Source: Isochrysis galbana (lineage: Eukaryota > Haptophyta > Isochrysidales > Isochrysidaceae). Taken from it: a stretch of DNA of 64,000 bases. The notes under the pieces are model-generated. The model had not been told where the DNA came from. It made no database searches and was given only the letters and a program-made list of their open reading frames with translations. Shown here piece after piece: positions 40,925 to 51,787 of this stretch (position 1 is its first letter; each line of letters begins with the position of its first letter). Made by a program: the position numbers and the translations under genes. The DNA lies in the NCBI GenBank assembly GCA_018136815.1, contig CM030944.1, positions 2,705,834 through 2,769,833 on the forward strand, read 5' to 3'.

Positions 40925-42459
40925 GTCTAGAGGTTAGTAGGCCGCTCTTCATGTGGAATCTCGAGGCGGCATTGTGTTCGTCCGCGCGAGGGTGTGCATT
41001 TCCCCCCTAAATTCTTGCATGCATAGATGCCATCGCCTCTTCCTCCATTTACATGTTGCGGTCCGGCGAGGCATGCGTTTGGCGGCGACGAGCTGATACG
41101 CGCACTGTAGAAACTCGGGCAAAGCTGTCGCGTCGTTCCGCCATCAGTGTTTCGCTATGGCCAGGCGATCGCCATGGTAGATCCTGAGTCCAGACTCGGA
41201 TATGGCAGGGTATCTAATTTTGTTGCCGACACCAGGAGTGCTTCTTTGCACTTTCGCAAATGCTTTCGTGGGCTATGCATGTGCGGTATGTGGCTAGAAA
41301 TCGTAGTTGCATTGTGGCTATTGTCGCGGATTTGCGAAATACTTTATACTACGTATTTATACTACTACTACTACTACATATAATAAAGCAAACCTTTAGA
41401 AGATGCCGGCTTCTGCTATTGACAAGTGAGCCAACTGCGACTGCGCACACCCAGGAGCACATTGCCACCGCCCTTATCCCTATCCCTCGCTGAACTATTA
41501 GTAAACTGATGGGTGATAGGGTCATGTATGGAGCGCGCCCCGCTCCCCTCCCCGCCCCGCGCCGGTGCCGCTGAGGACGGCACGACCTGCTCATGGACAC
41601 GCCGATGTCTCCGAAGCGCCCGCGCTCGGACGACCCCCTGACAAGTGCGCGCGAGACATCGCGCGCGCCAGCCCGCGAAGCATGCGAACAACGCACAACG
41701 CAGCATGGCAGCCATAGACCAGCACACCGCCAGCCCTTACCAGCCACAGCCACACCCAGCACGAGCAACATAACTCCATTAGGGGACTCTCCTGCGGCAC
41801 GCGCGATGGCGTGCCTGCGACAGGCCTGCAGTTGCCCGCTCGCGACCCCTGGAGGATCCTGAAGGCCAGCTCAGGGGGCAGAGGAGGCTGGGGCTGGGCC
41901 CTGGCCTCCCCGGCCTCTCCCTCACTGGCGCTCCTGAGCCTCTGGGGCCCCACACCTGCACCTATCTGCCTGTCGATAGGGGGGAGGGGGGGTTGGAGCG
42001 ATAGGCTGGCCACGACAGGCCAGGGCGCGCGAGGCAGGCACGCCTGCTAGTGAGAGAGTGGGCTAGCATGTCAGTCTGCTCCGGGCAAGCCATCAGGCAT
42101 GCTAGGAGCAGGATGGGTGGTTCCTCCCCCATGGCCCATGGCAAGGGAGGAGTGGAGAGAGAGAGGGGCTCGTGCCCCCCCATGGCCCATGGGCGAACCA
42201 AGTATATACTTAGTTGGCATGTAGTAGTGTAATAGTAACAGTTGGTAGTCTACATCTCCCATACCCATATACATATATACATACGCGTCGGCGCGCCACT
42301 ACTCGCCTAGCGCAGCTTCTGCTGTTGTGTGATCGCATGGGGTATAGGGGATAAGGGGCTGACTACGGCTCACCATTGAGCATCCTGCTCCCTCATGTCT
42401 CATATCCACCACCAAGCCCAGTAGACTGACCATGCACTTGGATGGCCCAATCTGACTCA
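40925..42459. other. Intergenic with one dispersed element
   Basis: Besides the inverted palindrome-headed copy, GATAGGGTCATGTATGGAGC followed by GCGCCCCGCTCCCCTCC near 41515-41560 resembles 33986-34025 and 50465-50490, perhaps a shared 5' leader of an unidentified element. The small frame at 41593 is not supported as a gene. Confidence 0.4.
41866..42215 (-). repeat. Palindrome-headed dispersed element, copy D (inverted)
   Basis: Complete copy on the minus strand: head AACTAAGTATATACTTGGTT at its right end, GCCCATGGGCCATGGGGGGG (one extra ATGGGCC unit, compare the ATGGCTC array at 17562), and the body ending in GCCCCCTGAGCTGGCC at 41866. Confidence 0.8.
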
Positions 42460-43434
42460 TTTATGAGTAAGGCTGTGAATATAGTAGCTTGGTACTATAT
42501 TACCAAGGCTACCAACCCCGCACTGGAGCTACTACTATGTAACATAGTAGCACTCGAGCACTACTACTATCTATGTAACATAGAAAACTATTATTATTTT
42601 AACAAATTTTTATGGGTCGCGGCGCGGCAAAGGAACGGGACTAGCGCGCACACAAGACAGGACTCCCTGCCGCGGCGAGCGCAAGCACCCTTCCCCCTTA
42701 TGCCACCCAGCTCTTCACTAGCTTACTACCTGCGCTAGCCGGAGCACCCCTCCCTCCACACTCAAGCAGCCCCCCACGCCAGGATCCTGTTTTGGTCTCG
42801 CAGGCAAGGGGGCCTAATGGGAGGGTGAGGAGCAACTCCTCAAAGAGGAGCTTTGGGGAAGGAGATGTTTGAGTGGGGGCGCTATACCCTTGCGCTAGGC
42901 ATGGGCAGCGACGCCGCCTCAAAACATGTCCTCCCTCTGGTCTTGAGTCGAAATTTTTGGTGTTTGAATCCGAGGGCGAGGGATCCCCGCGGCTCGCGCT
43001 CCGCTCTCTTTCCCTCCTCCCCTCTCTCTTGCTCTCGCTCTCGCTGCGCGCTCTCGGCTCTCGCTCTCGCTCCTACCGCCGCTCTCCCTCTCCCTCTCCC
43101 TCGCCCTCTCCCTCTCCCTCGCCCTCTCCCTCTCCCTCTCTCTCGCTCCCCCTCTCGCTCCCCCTCTCCCCCGCGCTCACGCCACCCACCACAGAGCCAC
43201 TTGCCAAAAGCCCCCCCCCGGTATACCTTATACCTTTGTTTGGTACTATATTAACTACAGTACTATAGTACATAGTACCAAAGACCAAAGACCAAAGAGC
43301 CCGAAATGCACTACTACTATGGCTAACATAGTAGCACCGGTGCGCTACTACTATGTAACATAGTAGCAATTTTCCACTACTAGGTTCGACTATAGTAGAC
43401 CAAATCTCAACCTATTCACAGCCTTATTTATGAG
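42460..43434. mobile_element. Non-autonomous hAT-like element, 959 bp, with TIRs and TSD
   Basis: The 14-bp perfect terminal inverted repeats TAAGGCTGTGAATA lie at 42468-42481 and (inverted) 43413-43426, and an 8-bp duplication TTTATGAG flanks both ends (42460-42467, 43427-43434). Subterminal regions carry several GCTACTACTATGTAACATAG-type palindromes on both sides. The middle (about 42610-43200) is unlike the ends in composition: GC-rich, with a TCTCGCTCTCCCTCTCCCTC-like microsatellite; it may be captured or inserted DNA. No transposase frame. Confidence 0.9.
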
Positions 43435-43525
43435 GCATAGAGCCTGGGCAAGGACACCCCTACCTAGGAATCGGACCCCCCCCCCCGGTTGACGGCTGGC
43501 TGCTCCGATGAGGGCACGCGCACTC

Positions 43526-44923
43526 TCACAGGGCGTCGTAAGTGATGGTAGAGGTATCCCTCGACCCCGCCATCCTCTGCCAGTGATCGGCCTGCCGTTT
43601 CGCCTGTCGTTTTTCGGCATGGGCGCTGCGCTTCAGCCGCTTGCTCCGCTCAATATCTATCTGGCTTTCTCTGTGCAGCTGCACCTCCATGGCGGCCTTC
43701 TGCTCCAGCGCGCGCTTGCGCAACGCCATCGCCTCTGTCTCTCGCCTTTCCTTCATCTTTGCTTGCTCCTCGGCGCGCACTCGAGCGGCAGTGCCACGGA
43801 CGGTCGCCTGCGCGGCCGCCTGCGCCTGCCGCGCCTTTGATTTCAACTTGTTCGCCACGTCGAGCTTCCGCTGCTTCTCGGCGAGCGCGGCTTGATGCTC
43901 GGTCTCTCGAGCACTGAGCTCAGCTTGATGTTCAACGTCCCTCGCGTTCATCTCCTCGAGTAATTCAGCCTTAGTGAAGCTCCGTGGGTTGCAGGTAGGC
44001 TCGGAAGCGTGAGCGACAACCTCATGTCGAAGTCTCGGTCCATGCTGCCGCAAAAATGCGGCGACTGCAGGGATGGCCGAGACGTGACGTGATGAGGCGT
44101 TGCCCTGGCGACCGCCGCGCTTTGGCCCGCTCAGCTTGCGCTGTGACCTCGGCTTTCGGATGGCGACCAAGTAGTAGTCGATCTCGGCCGGTGTCACGCT
44201 CCGCCGCTCGGCAGCTTGGTACCACTTCGAAAGCACCTTTGCGGCCATTTCCACCACGCCAGCTGCGCCACCCATCCGCACCGATACTGCGTCCGTGAGC
44301 GGGAGAAGGATGGGGCCACTGCTTGCCCACATGCCGTTGGAGTATGGCGGTGCCCATACTTCTCCAGCAAGACGCAAGGAGCCGAAACGCTCGGCGTCTG
44401 ATTCGGCGTCAGCCACCCAACGTTGCACCTTACGCAGGTCGGCCTGAAGATATGCGGTGATGAGCACCGACAGGAGGAACACTTCGTGCATCGTCGCCTC
44501 CGCTGAACCAGGTGAGTAGAACTTCTGACACGGCTGCTGCTCGCGCATGTCGTCCACCTCGCTGATGTCGAATAACTCTGCTCCAATATCTTGCGCAGGT
44601 GAGTCGGTCTGCGCCGCCAGGAATTCACCAAAAAGTACCCGCTGTTCCTCTTCCTCTGTGAGCGAGTCCGTGAAGCTCATGTACTTGTGCAGCGCATCGG
44701 TCGATTGTAAGTGCATGCCTACGTGAGCAGCGCTCCAAACGCTGAGATAAACTTTCTGCAGCTGGAGTGCGCGTTTGGAGTGCGCGGGCAGGCCCGTTAG
44801 AGTGCTAGCCGGGAGCGCACCGTTGATGTCTAGTGTGCTGTGCGTGTAGGCCCGTGTAGGCAGGTCATTCTCTGTCCCCTCAGCCAGGGGCATGTTGGGT
44901 GCTGTGGTGGGGCTGGCAGCCAT
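43526..44923 (-). CDS. Unrecognised 465-residue protein with C-terminal coiled coil
   Basis: Single open frame from ATG 44923 (MAASPTTAPNMPLAEG) to a stop at 43526; the frame is open a further 65 codons upstream, but that part overlaps a dispersed repeat. Residues 60-250 look globular and mainly helical (RALQLQKVYLSVWSAAHVGM, MHEVFLLSVLITAYLQADL, GVVEMAAKVLSKWYQAAERR). Residues 300-465 are a long Glu/Lys/Arg/Ala coiled coil (EAELSARETEHQ-like heptads, QAKRQADHWQRM). A Lys/Arg cluster KPRSQRKLSGPKRGGRQ sits between the parts. No domain recognised. The intact long frame and non-repetitive globular half argue that it is real. Confidence 0.6.
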   Translation of the reverse strand: MAASPTTAPNMPLAEGTENDLPTRAYTHSTLDINGALPASTLTGLPAHSKRALQLQKVYLSVWSAAHVGMHLQSTDALHKYMSFTDSLTEEEEQRVLFGEFLAAQTDSPAQDIGAELFDISEVDDMREQQPCQKFYSPGSAEATMHEVFLLSVLITAYLQADLRKVQRWVADAESDAERFGSLRLAGEVWAPPYSNGMWASSGPILLPLTDAVSVRMGGAAGVVEMAAKVLSKWYQAAERRSVTPAEIDYYLVAIRKPRSQRKLSGPKRGGRQGNASSRHVSAIPAVAAFLRQHGPRLRHEVVAHASEPTCNPRSFTKAELLEEMNARDVEHQAELSARETEHQAALAEKQRKLDVANKLKSKARQAQAAAQATVRGTAARVRAEEQAKMKERRETEAMALRKRALEQKAAMEVQLHRESQIDIERSKRLKRSAHAEKRQAKRQADHWQRMAGSRDTSTITYDAL

Positions 44924-45884
44924 GCTACGTGGGCAGGTAAAAGAAAAAACGGTCGAATGCGGCGGCGCGAAATACCGGTGAGACCGCCGACGGGTCACCC
45001 GTGGCCATCTTGTCCGAGCCCCAGCAAAAATGGTGGGCTGACCTCCGACGCACTCTCGCTGGAGCGCGGCGAAGGTCGGCCTGTCCCAGCGGGTCGGTCG
45101 CCATCGCTCCGCTCCCACTTCGGATTGCGCGGGGGAGAGGTAGGGGAAAACTTCCCCCTGTCCCGCGAAAAAAATATTCTGACCCCATGATGCAGCGATG
45201 TTTTTTTTTCCACCCAGGCTCCCTCACCTCTAGTGATGGACCCACATGACCCATGATCCATGATATTTTTGTACCTCTTGCCTGCAGGGCATCCCCATGG
45301 GCCCGGATCAAGCTTTGGGGGGGCTCTAGAGACAAAAATACCATTAGGGAAGGGGGAAGGACATGCCAGTAGAGGAATTGGCCGCCCACCGAGTACTCCT
45401 ACTCCTACTTTACTCACTGCGCGTCCTCTTTCTCATCCTCCCGGAACACGTTCAGGTCCACGTACTTTATTACTCCTACGAGTATAGTAAGTAAGCTCCA
45501 CTGCTACATCCCTCTCCCCCCTGATGTGCAGAAATAAAAGAAATCCCCCCCCGCGCGCGCTGATGACGTGTTTATACCTGTTTACACCCAACACGTAAGA
45601 AATCCACTTGTGCCCGGCATTCTCGCCCCCTCGCCCCTCGTCTCGTCCCCTTCTTCCCCTCCACGCACGCGAAGAAGAAGCCCCCCTCCCTTCCCCTTCT
45701 TGCCCCCGCACCCGCCCCCTCCGCCCCACCCTACCTCTCGTGGGTCCCTCTCTCCCGCCCTTGTGCACCAACCCCTTCTCCCACACTTGCTCGTCCGCCC
45801 CTACTCTCTCTCTCTCTCCCCCCCCTCACGCTCTACTGCCTTCCATCCCTTCCCTCTCGTTCCTCGCCCTCCCTCTCATCCACC
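44924..45884. other. Shared 5' region of two divergent genes
   Basis: Between the minus-strand coiled-coil gene and the plus-strand four-exon gene. About 45090-45240 carries the GCCATCGCTCCGCTCC..CGCGAAAAAAATA..T-run..CCCAGGCTCCCTCACCTC repeat (relatives near 31700 and 56280). The right part is pyrimidine-rich up to the ATG at 45885. Confidence 0.5.
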
Positions 45885-48079
45885 ATGGTGAACGGTGGCG
45901 GCCCCTCAAACTCATGGCGTGCGCGCAGTGGGTTGCTCGTGATGGAGGAGGCACACGATCTGAGACTGCTCTCCGACCGGCAGTTCGGCCTGTTGACGGC
46001 AGCTATCCAAGAGTGAGTACACCAAAGACACGCAGGACTCATGGATGGGGCGTGAGCTGAAGGGGATGCAGTGCTGGTGCCCAGTTCAGCTGGGTGTAGG
46101 TGGGGTGAGGTAGGGCGGGGTTGGGGCTGGGGTTGTTAAGCCTGCTCACTGCCTCCATTCCGGCGTGAGTGTGCTGGCACGCCGGGAGTGGCATCAAGTG
46201 GCCATTGGGAATGCTGTAGACGCGACGGCAATGGAAGGGGCGAATGTGGTTTGCTGAGGCGAGAATGCTGGCTGGTAATGCAAGGCGACCGAGACTACTG
46301 AGGAGAAGGCTACGGGAATGGGGGGCGATTTGATCGGGCAGTAGTGAGATGGGGGGCGATTTGATCGGGCGTCAAACACCCGCGCTCTCCATGGGGCGAT
46401 TTTATTGGGTACTAGTCAATCGGCCACGCCTAGAACCTGCACTCCACCCTTCGCACTGCATCCGATTCTTTAGGTGCCGGGTGAGCGAAGCGGAGATTGC
46501 ATACACGCTGCAGAGTCACATCGACGTGTACCGGAAGCAGATGTCGCAGGGTCCATACCCTGCCTATCAAGTGGAGAACGCCGTGCGGAGCGGGCGAAAC
46601 GGCACCCCATCCATTGCCTCCGCCTCCTGCTCTTACGATACTTTTGTTGGGCACAGTCATGGTTCGCGGACCGCAGAGTGTTTTTCGCGGTTCCACTTCA
46701 TCGTACTAGCGCACTCGGCCTCCTTCTCGACGTCTGACTGGCTCGTGGGGTCCAACATTGCTTCCGCCTTTGGCGGCGACGACGATCACGCCGTCTTCAT
46801 GTCCGATCTGCGCGAGCTGGACGACTGGGCAGGCTTCGGGCACTACCACGTCTGGGACATCGACGTTGAGGATGCAGACGGGGTGGTGTATCCCATCAGG
46901 ATCGTCTTCAACGAGGGGGATACAGGTGTGCCACGAGAGCTGGCCAACGGCGTGGGGCTTTTGTCGGCTCGTTCCTATCAGCGCGTACGCTTGGTCATAA
47001 TGGCCACCCAATATTGTACTGGCGCCCGTTACTTGGCGCCCGTCACGCCTACAATACCGACTGATGCACCACCTGTCTGACATGTGCCACTTCTGTGTAG
47101 ACTCGCAAACGGGCAACTGGGGCAAAATCTTCACGCGCTCGGAGACGCCGACTGTCTTGGCAGAAATACTCTCCTCAACCGTGGACCACCTGCCGTGCAC
47201 ACGCATCATCCCTACGCGAGCAGTGGAAGGCTTTCGCCCGCACACCAGTATGGAATGGCTGCGTGCGCTCGAGAGCGCGCCAATCGCCTGCTCCACAGAC
47301 AACCAATTCGGGGCCATTGTTGCCCTCGCTATGCTCGCGATTACACTGGGGGGTCCTTCTATAGTGCTGCCTGCACCCTTTCTCATTGATGCGCAGCCTA
47401 TGCAGGTAAGTCACTGCACTTCTGCACTTGCCGAGATGCATTCTAGTAAGAGCCCGCGCCAAGGCGAATGTATACTCACAGGAGGATCTCGCGCCAATGT
47501 CACCTGACTTGCATCGGCCTTGGCTTCGTCGACGCTCTTCTGCCTATAGTCGATCGCACCTCCTCCTTTGCCTGCTCGCTTCAGGTGCGCCTGCTGTCCA
47601 GCGTCGCCAAAGCTGGTGGTGAGGCAAACTCGGCCAATCCCGCCGCCAAGGCTCTCTTGGACGGCGGGCTCATACAGCACACGATAGCTCGATTTTGCGC
47701 CGGCAGATACGTCTCCTTTGCACCGGAATTCGCTCCTGCCCGCACACATGGTGTTTTGGATGCGATTGGTGATTCAACGTTGAGTTGGTACGTGCAGGTG
47801 GTCGCAGGGCTCGTGGCGTGCGTCATGCGCTCAGCCGAGGGCAAATTGGCGGCAGCACATGAAGCTTTCACGGCTTGGGTGGCCGAAGGGGCGGCGTGGG
47901 ACTTCTTTGGGCGACACTGCATGGGCAAGGCCAAGGCGTTATGCGGAGAGCAACAAGTGGATAGACAAGTGTCGCTTGCTAAGGCCCTTACACCTGATTG
48001 GGCACGCACAAAGGCCTTCGAGCAATATTGCAAGACGTGGACTTCAGAACTTCTTCCCAAGCAAGGGCAAGACAGATAG
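45885..48079 (+). CDS. Unrecognised 459-residue protein, four exons
   Basis: Exons 45885-46012, 46474-46925, 47101-47405 and 47585-48079. Junction phases (2, 1, 0) all match and give an uninterrupted 460-codon frame, with donors GTGAGT, GTGTGC and GTAAGT and good pyrimidine tracts before three of the acceptors. The start CACCATGG is a strong context. I recognise no domain. Features: a helical N-terminus (LLVMEEAHDLRLLSDRQFGL), an acidic mid-region (GFGHYHVWDIDVEDADG, VYPIRIVFNEGDTDS across a splice), one long hydrophobic stretch (GAIVALAMLAITLGGPSIVL) that could be a membrane helix or buried helix, and a helical C-terminus (SWYVQVVAGLVACVMRSAEG). The exact fit of three introns makes a real gene likely. 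Confidence 0.7.
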
Positions 48080-48861
48080 GAGACGCGGGCCTCGTAGCCC
48101 ATCCCAAACAAGGATCGACTTGGCGCGCTCGGGAAGGGCAGAGCGCGACGGTGGATCATTGCGTTCAAGGCTAGGCCATCTGATTGACTCCACAGTCCAC
48201 TTGAAGTGGATGGGAAAAGGCCGATCCGCGGTTGCTAACCAGCTGGTGCGTGGAGAACATCAGAGGCGTGCGGGTCGGAGCACTATGTGCTGTCCAGGAT
48301 TTGTGGCGTATGATGCGGTGATCATGCTCGTGGCCATGGCTGCGCTCCTCTTTATTGTCACCCATGAGCGCTCCGACTTGCTCAAGTTTGCTCGCTGCTT
48401 TACAATACTTCATCATCGTCTTCCGCTTGGGATGCCATCGCCCTGAGATGCTATCGCCGTGGACTGTCGTAACCGCCAGGGTGGTCAAAGTAGCCGTCCT
48501 CATGGATAAACGACCCCGTGTTGCCCATCGTTTGAGCCGACGCATTGATGGTCTACAAGATGTGACCTATCTATTCGTTCTGTCACCGACTGCAATATTT
48601 GGCACATATGGGTTTCATCACACTCATTCGTCTTTGCTCTACATGCAATTTTGAGAGAGACTTCTAGCAGCGTCAAGCGCTCAAATGGGCAATTGTTGAC
48701 GATCGTTCCGCCCCGATTTAGTGCCCCCCCAAGCGCGCATCTGAAGTGAAAACGTTGCACTTGTTTCAGCGCCCGCCTAACATGCGTGGCACTAAGCGTG
48801 CACGAGCCTAGATGCACTAGCGTGGGGTGGCAAGATGAATCAAAGAAAAAATTATAATGTT
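48080..48861. other. Intergenic, nothing recognised
   Basis: No open frame with family similarity and no repeat copy seen in this stretch. Confidence 0.4.
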
Positions 48862-49119
48862 GTATCCTAGCCAACCCCACTAGCTCATTGGACACAACTT
48901 TTCAGTCCTGAAATCCCGCCATGCCTGATGAGTTAGGTGTCCGAGTGCTACCGGGGGGCCAGCGCGGGGAGGGGGCACTGCCCCCTCCCCTCGGTATTTG
49001 TCCCCCTCCCGGTGCACGCACCGACCGTGCGCACCCCAGCACACCCTCTCCTTGAGGCCACGCTGGGGGAAAAACCATTTCGGGTAAAACAACGCAGGGG
49101 GGGGGGGGGGGCACTCGTG
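48862..49119 (-). repeat. CACGAGTGCCCC..GGGTTGGCTAGGATA element, inverted copy
   Basis: Reverse complement of the element at 24741-24990, including the C/G-run next to GCACTCGTG at its right end and TATCCTAGCCAACCCCACTA at its left end. Confidence 0.75.
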
Positions 49120-51787
49120 AATCTAGGGCGGTCGCCAGAGCCACAGCATTTTACCCCCACTGCTGAAGAGGCCGGACCGCTGACGAGTTGAATATGCAAA
49201 ACTCCGCCTCGCCAATCGAGGAATGTCTTCCTCAAGGCGCCTGAGGAGTTCGAGTGCCCATAGCAAGCCCCTCGAAAGTCGGTATCTCTCCAGCGGTATG
49301 AGACGCTGAAGTCTTTCAGATTGATGGAAATCTCCCGGCTCCCGGGTATCTCGGCGAGAGCACAATGGGAGATCTGGTGATCTGGTACCAAAAGGTGACA
49401 ATAAGGGCTCGCTCCAGCGGCTATCTCCCCGGGTGCCGGGGACTTAGCCGCTGCAGCGGCCGCGGAGGCCCGCCGCGCGCAGCTCCCCTCCCCCCCTCTT
49501 CCCCCACTCCTTGCTCTGGCAGCCCAGCTTCCAGCTTGCCACAGAGGTGTGCTCGCGCGGCCAACACCGATGGTAAGTCGCCCCCTCGCTCTCGCCCTCG
49601 CTATGTCCGCTCCGTCGTCCCGCTCTGCCTCCCCCAAGCCCGTCTCCCCGCCTCCCCTGAGGCGGGTGAGCCCGTCCTTCCTTTGCCCCCGGCCATCGCC
49701 GTGCAGGTCGTTTGCCTTCATTTGGTACCCCTCGTTTCCAAATACGCGATGCGGGGCCACCACGAGGGAGTCCCAATCCTAGGGGTGGGACTCCCAAGGG
49801 GGGCGAGGGAGGGTGAAGGCGCAGTTGGTGCACTGTGAGTATGCTGGCGCGCTTGCGTAAGCTTGCGTAAGGTTCGAGTCTGTAGCCGGCACAGGGCCGC
49901 TCGACGATACTCTTGACGACGTGCGAAGGCGGCGCGGGTCCAGCGCCTTGGCACTCGGCCCTTGAGGTTGAGGGAGACGCACAGCCATTGCAATTGGCCG
50001 AGGAGGCTAGCTAGCGAGCTAGTGGAAGAGAGAGAGAATGAGAATGAGAGCTTCTTAGGTCCAAGGTAGACACGAGGGACTACAACGCGGGGACTCAAAA
50101 AGTTGCCGGTCCACAGAGACACACAAACTAAACCAAACGGGGCGAAAACTAACCGCACTTGGACGGACGGCCGAGCGTCGGCACCAAGGCAACTTAGCAG
50201 CGCACAGGCATGCGACAGAGGAGTCGGCACAACGAGGGCAGACCTCGCTGGGGAGCTGCGACCGAGGTATAACAGAAGACAGGCGACAATCATGGAACGT
50301 TTGATGACATCAAGAGAAAGTAGGAGAAGAGGCGACATACCCATCAACGAGACCTTGAGAGTTAAAATAACTCACAGGCTAAAAGTAAAAGTCTGTCCTC
50401 GTATGGAATACGACAGAGTGAAAACAAAACTATCACCTGGCCCTCTTTTGACGGAACGCAACTTTACAAGGAGCGCGCGTCGCTCCCCTCCGCTCCGTTC
50501 TTGCCGCCCCCCCGGCCGCGCCGCGATCGGACAATGACGGACGACGCGCCGCCGAAGCCGAAGCCGAAGCCACCGCGAGCAGCCTATACCAATACTCGCC
50601 GATTCCCTATATGCCTGATTGATTCCTTACAGATTACAGAGAAGACAGGCAGGCAGTTTTCTGCCACGATTCACGATACAAGCAGGGAAGACGGGCAGAT
50701 ATGTGAGGCGGAGATAGTATCTCGAACCGTGGAGATCGAATCTTGCCCATCGCAATGGCAGTCTTCCTGCTCGTGTTGAGCGAGTTGTGGAGATCATGGC
50801 GGCCCGGGATGACCTTTCCGCGTGATGGCGTCCGGGGGGATTCGACGAGGACGAGGATCGTCTTGCCCGGTGCCGTGGTGCAGAGCGGATCGATGGCCGT
50901 TGCTTTCGTCGCACGACTCCCACAGCCCTAGAAGTAAGAGCTGAGGGGTGCTTGGAGTGATTCGATGTGGTAAAGTGTCCTTCCCACCATTGAACTGTGA
51001 ACTGGTGAATGCTTGCGCGGCTTGCGGATCCGTGGCATCGACCATCGACCACCACTGAAGAATTTGTGTAGACTGAACATGTTGTCCAGGTCCCACCAGT
51101 TGTGGTTGTGGGAACGTATGCCGTATGGCGCACTCGGCAGCCACAAATTCGAAGGAAATATTTTAATCGAATTCGTCGAGTCCATTCGATGATGTGTTGC
51201 ACCCGCGAGCGTCGACGCGCGCGCTAGTGTCATGGATCATGGAGATTGCGGTGACCTCTCGGCGGGGGTTACGACGTTAGAACTTATAGCGTCGTATGAC
51301 ACCTTGTTAGCTAGCATTCCTAGCCACATACACCGGACGAGCCATGCGCCAACCGCGCACACCCCCATCGCGGGGTAGGGGCTCCGTTGCCGTCGAAGGG
51401 CTACGGTCCCGCAGCACTAAGGTTATACTAACACAACAATAAAACTCTGACGCCCTCCGAGCTCGCGGCGTCGAGAGAAAATAATAGTCGCGTGGGCCTC
51501 CAGGCCTCCTGCGGCCGCCCTTCATCAACAGGAATCACTGACAATCGGTTTTTCAACGGGGCAGTACCCTCCATCACGGCGGCGGAAGGGGGTGGGAGGG
51601 GGTGGGGGGTCACTGAGCTTGTTCTCCCCCCTTTTTCCCCTTTTCGATTTTAGGAAAAGTGGTACCGAGAGGAGAGATCTACTTTAGATTGGCTTTCGCA
51701 GGAAATCTGTCCGACACCTGAGAGAAGCCAGTCTCTGACAGCCCCCCCCCCCCCCCCCCCAGGGCCCTTGCCCCTCGCTTTCGTCGA
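49120..51787. other. Intergenic region upstream of the WWE-PARP-like gene
   Basis: GAGTCCCAATCCTAGGGGTGGGACTC-type hairpin near 49767-49795. The motif ATCACCTGGCCCTCTTTTGA near 50431 repeats one at 11713. A 77-codon frame from 50533 and a minus frame near 49123-49401 are too weak to call. A GC-rich G/C-run pair precedes the gene (51586-51770). Confidence 0.45.

Noticed and set aside
41593-41862. MDTPMSPKRPRSDDPL frame as a gene start
   Set aside because: Loses coding character within 30 codons and runs into the dispersed element copy D.
49123-49763. Minus-strand Arg-rich frames of 92 and 271 codons
   Set aside because: Overlap the inverted repeat element and GC-rich sequence; the longer one reads through a poly-G/C run.
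50533-50779. MTDDAPPKPKPKPPRAAYTN frame as a small gene
   Set aside because: Only about 80 codons, no similarity, located after a dispersed repeat leader; could be a retroelement remnant, but not supported.
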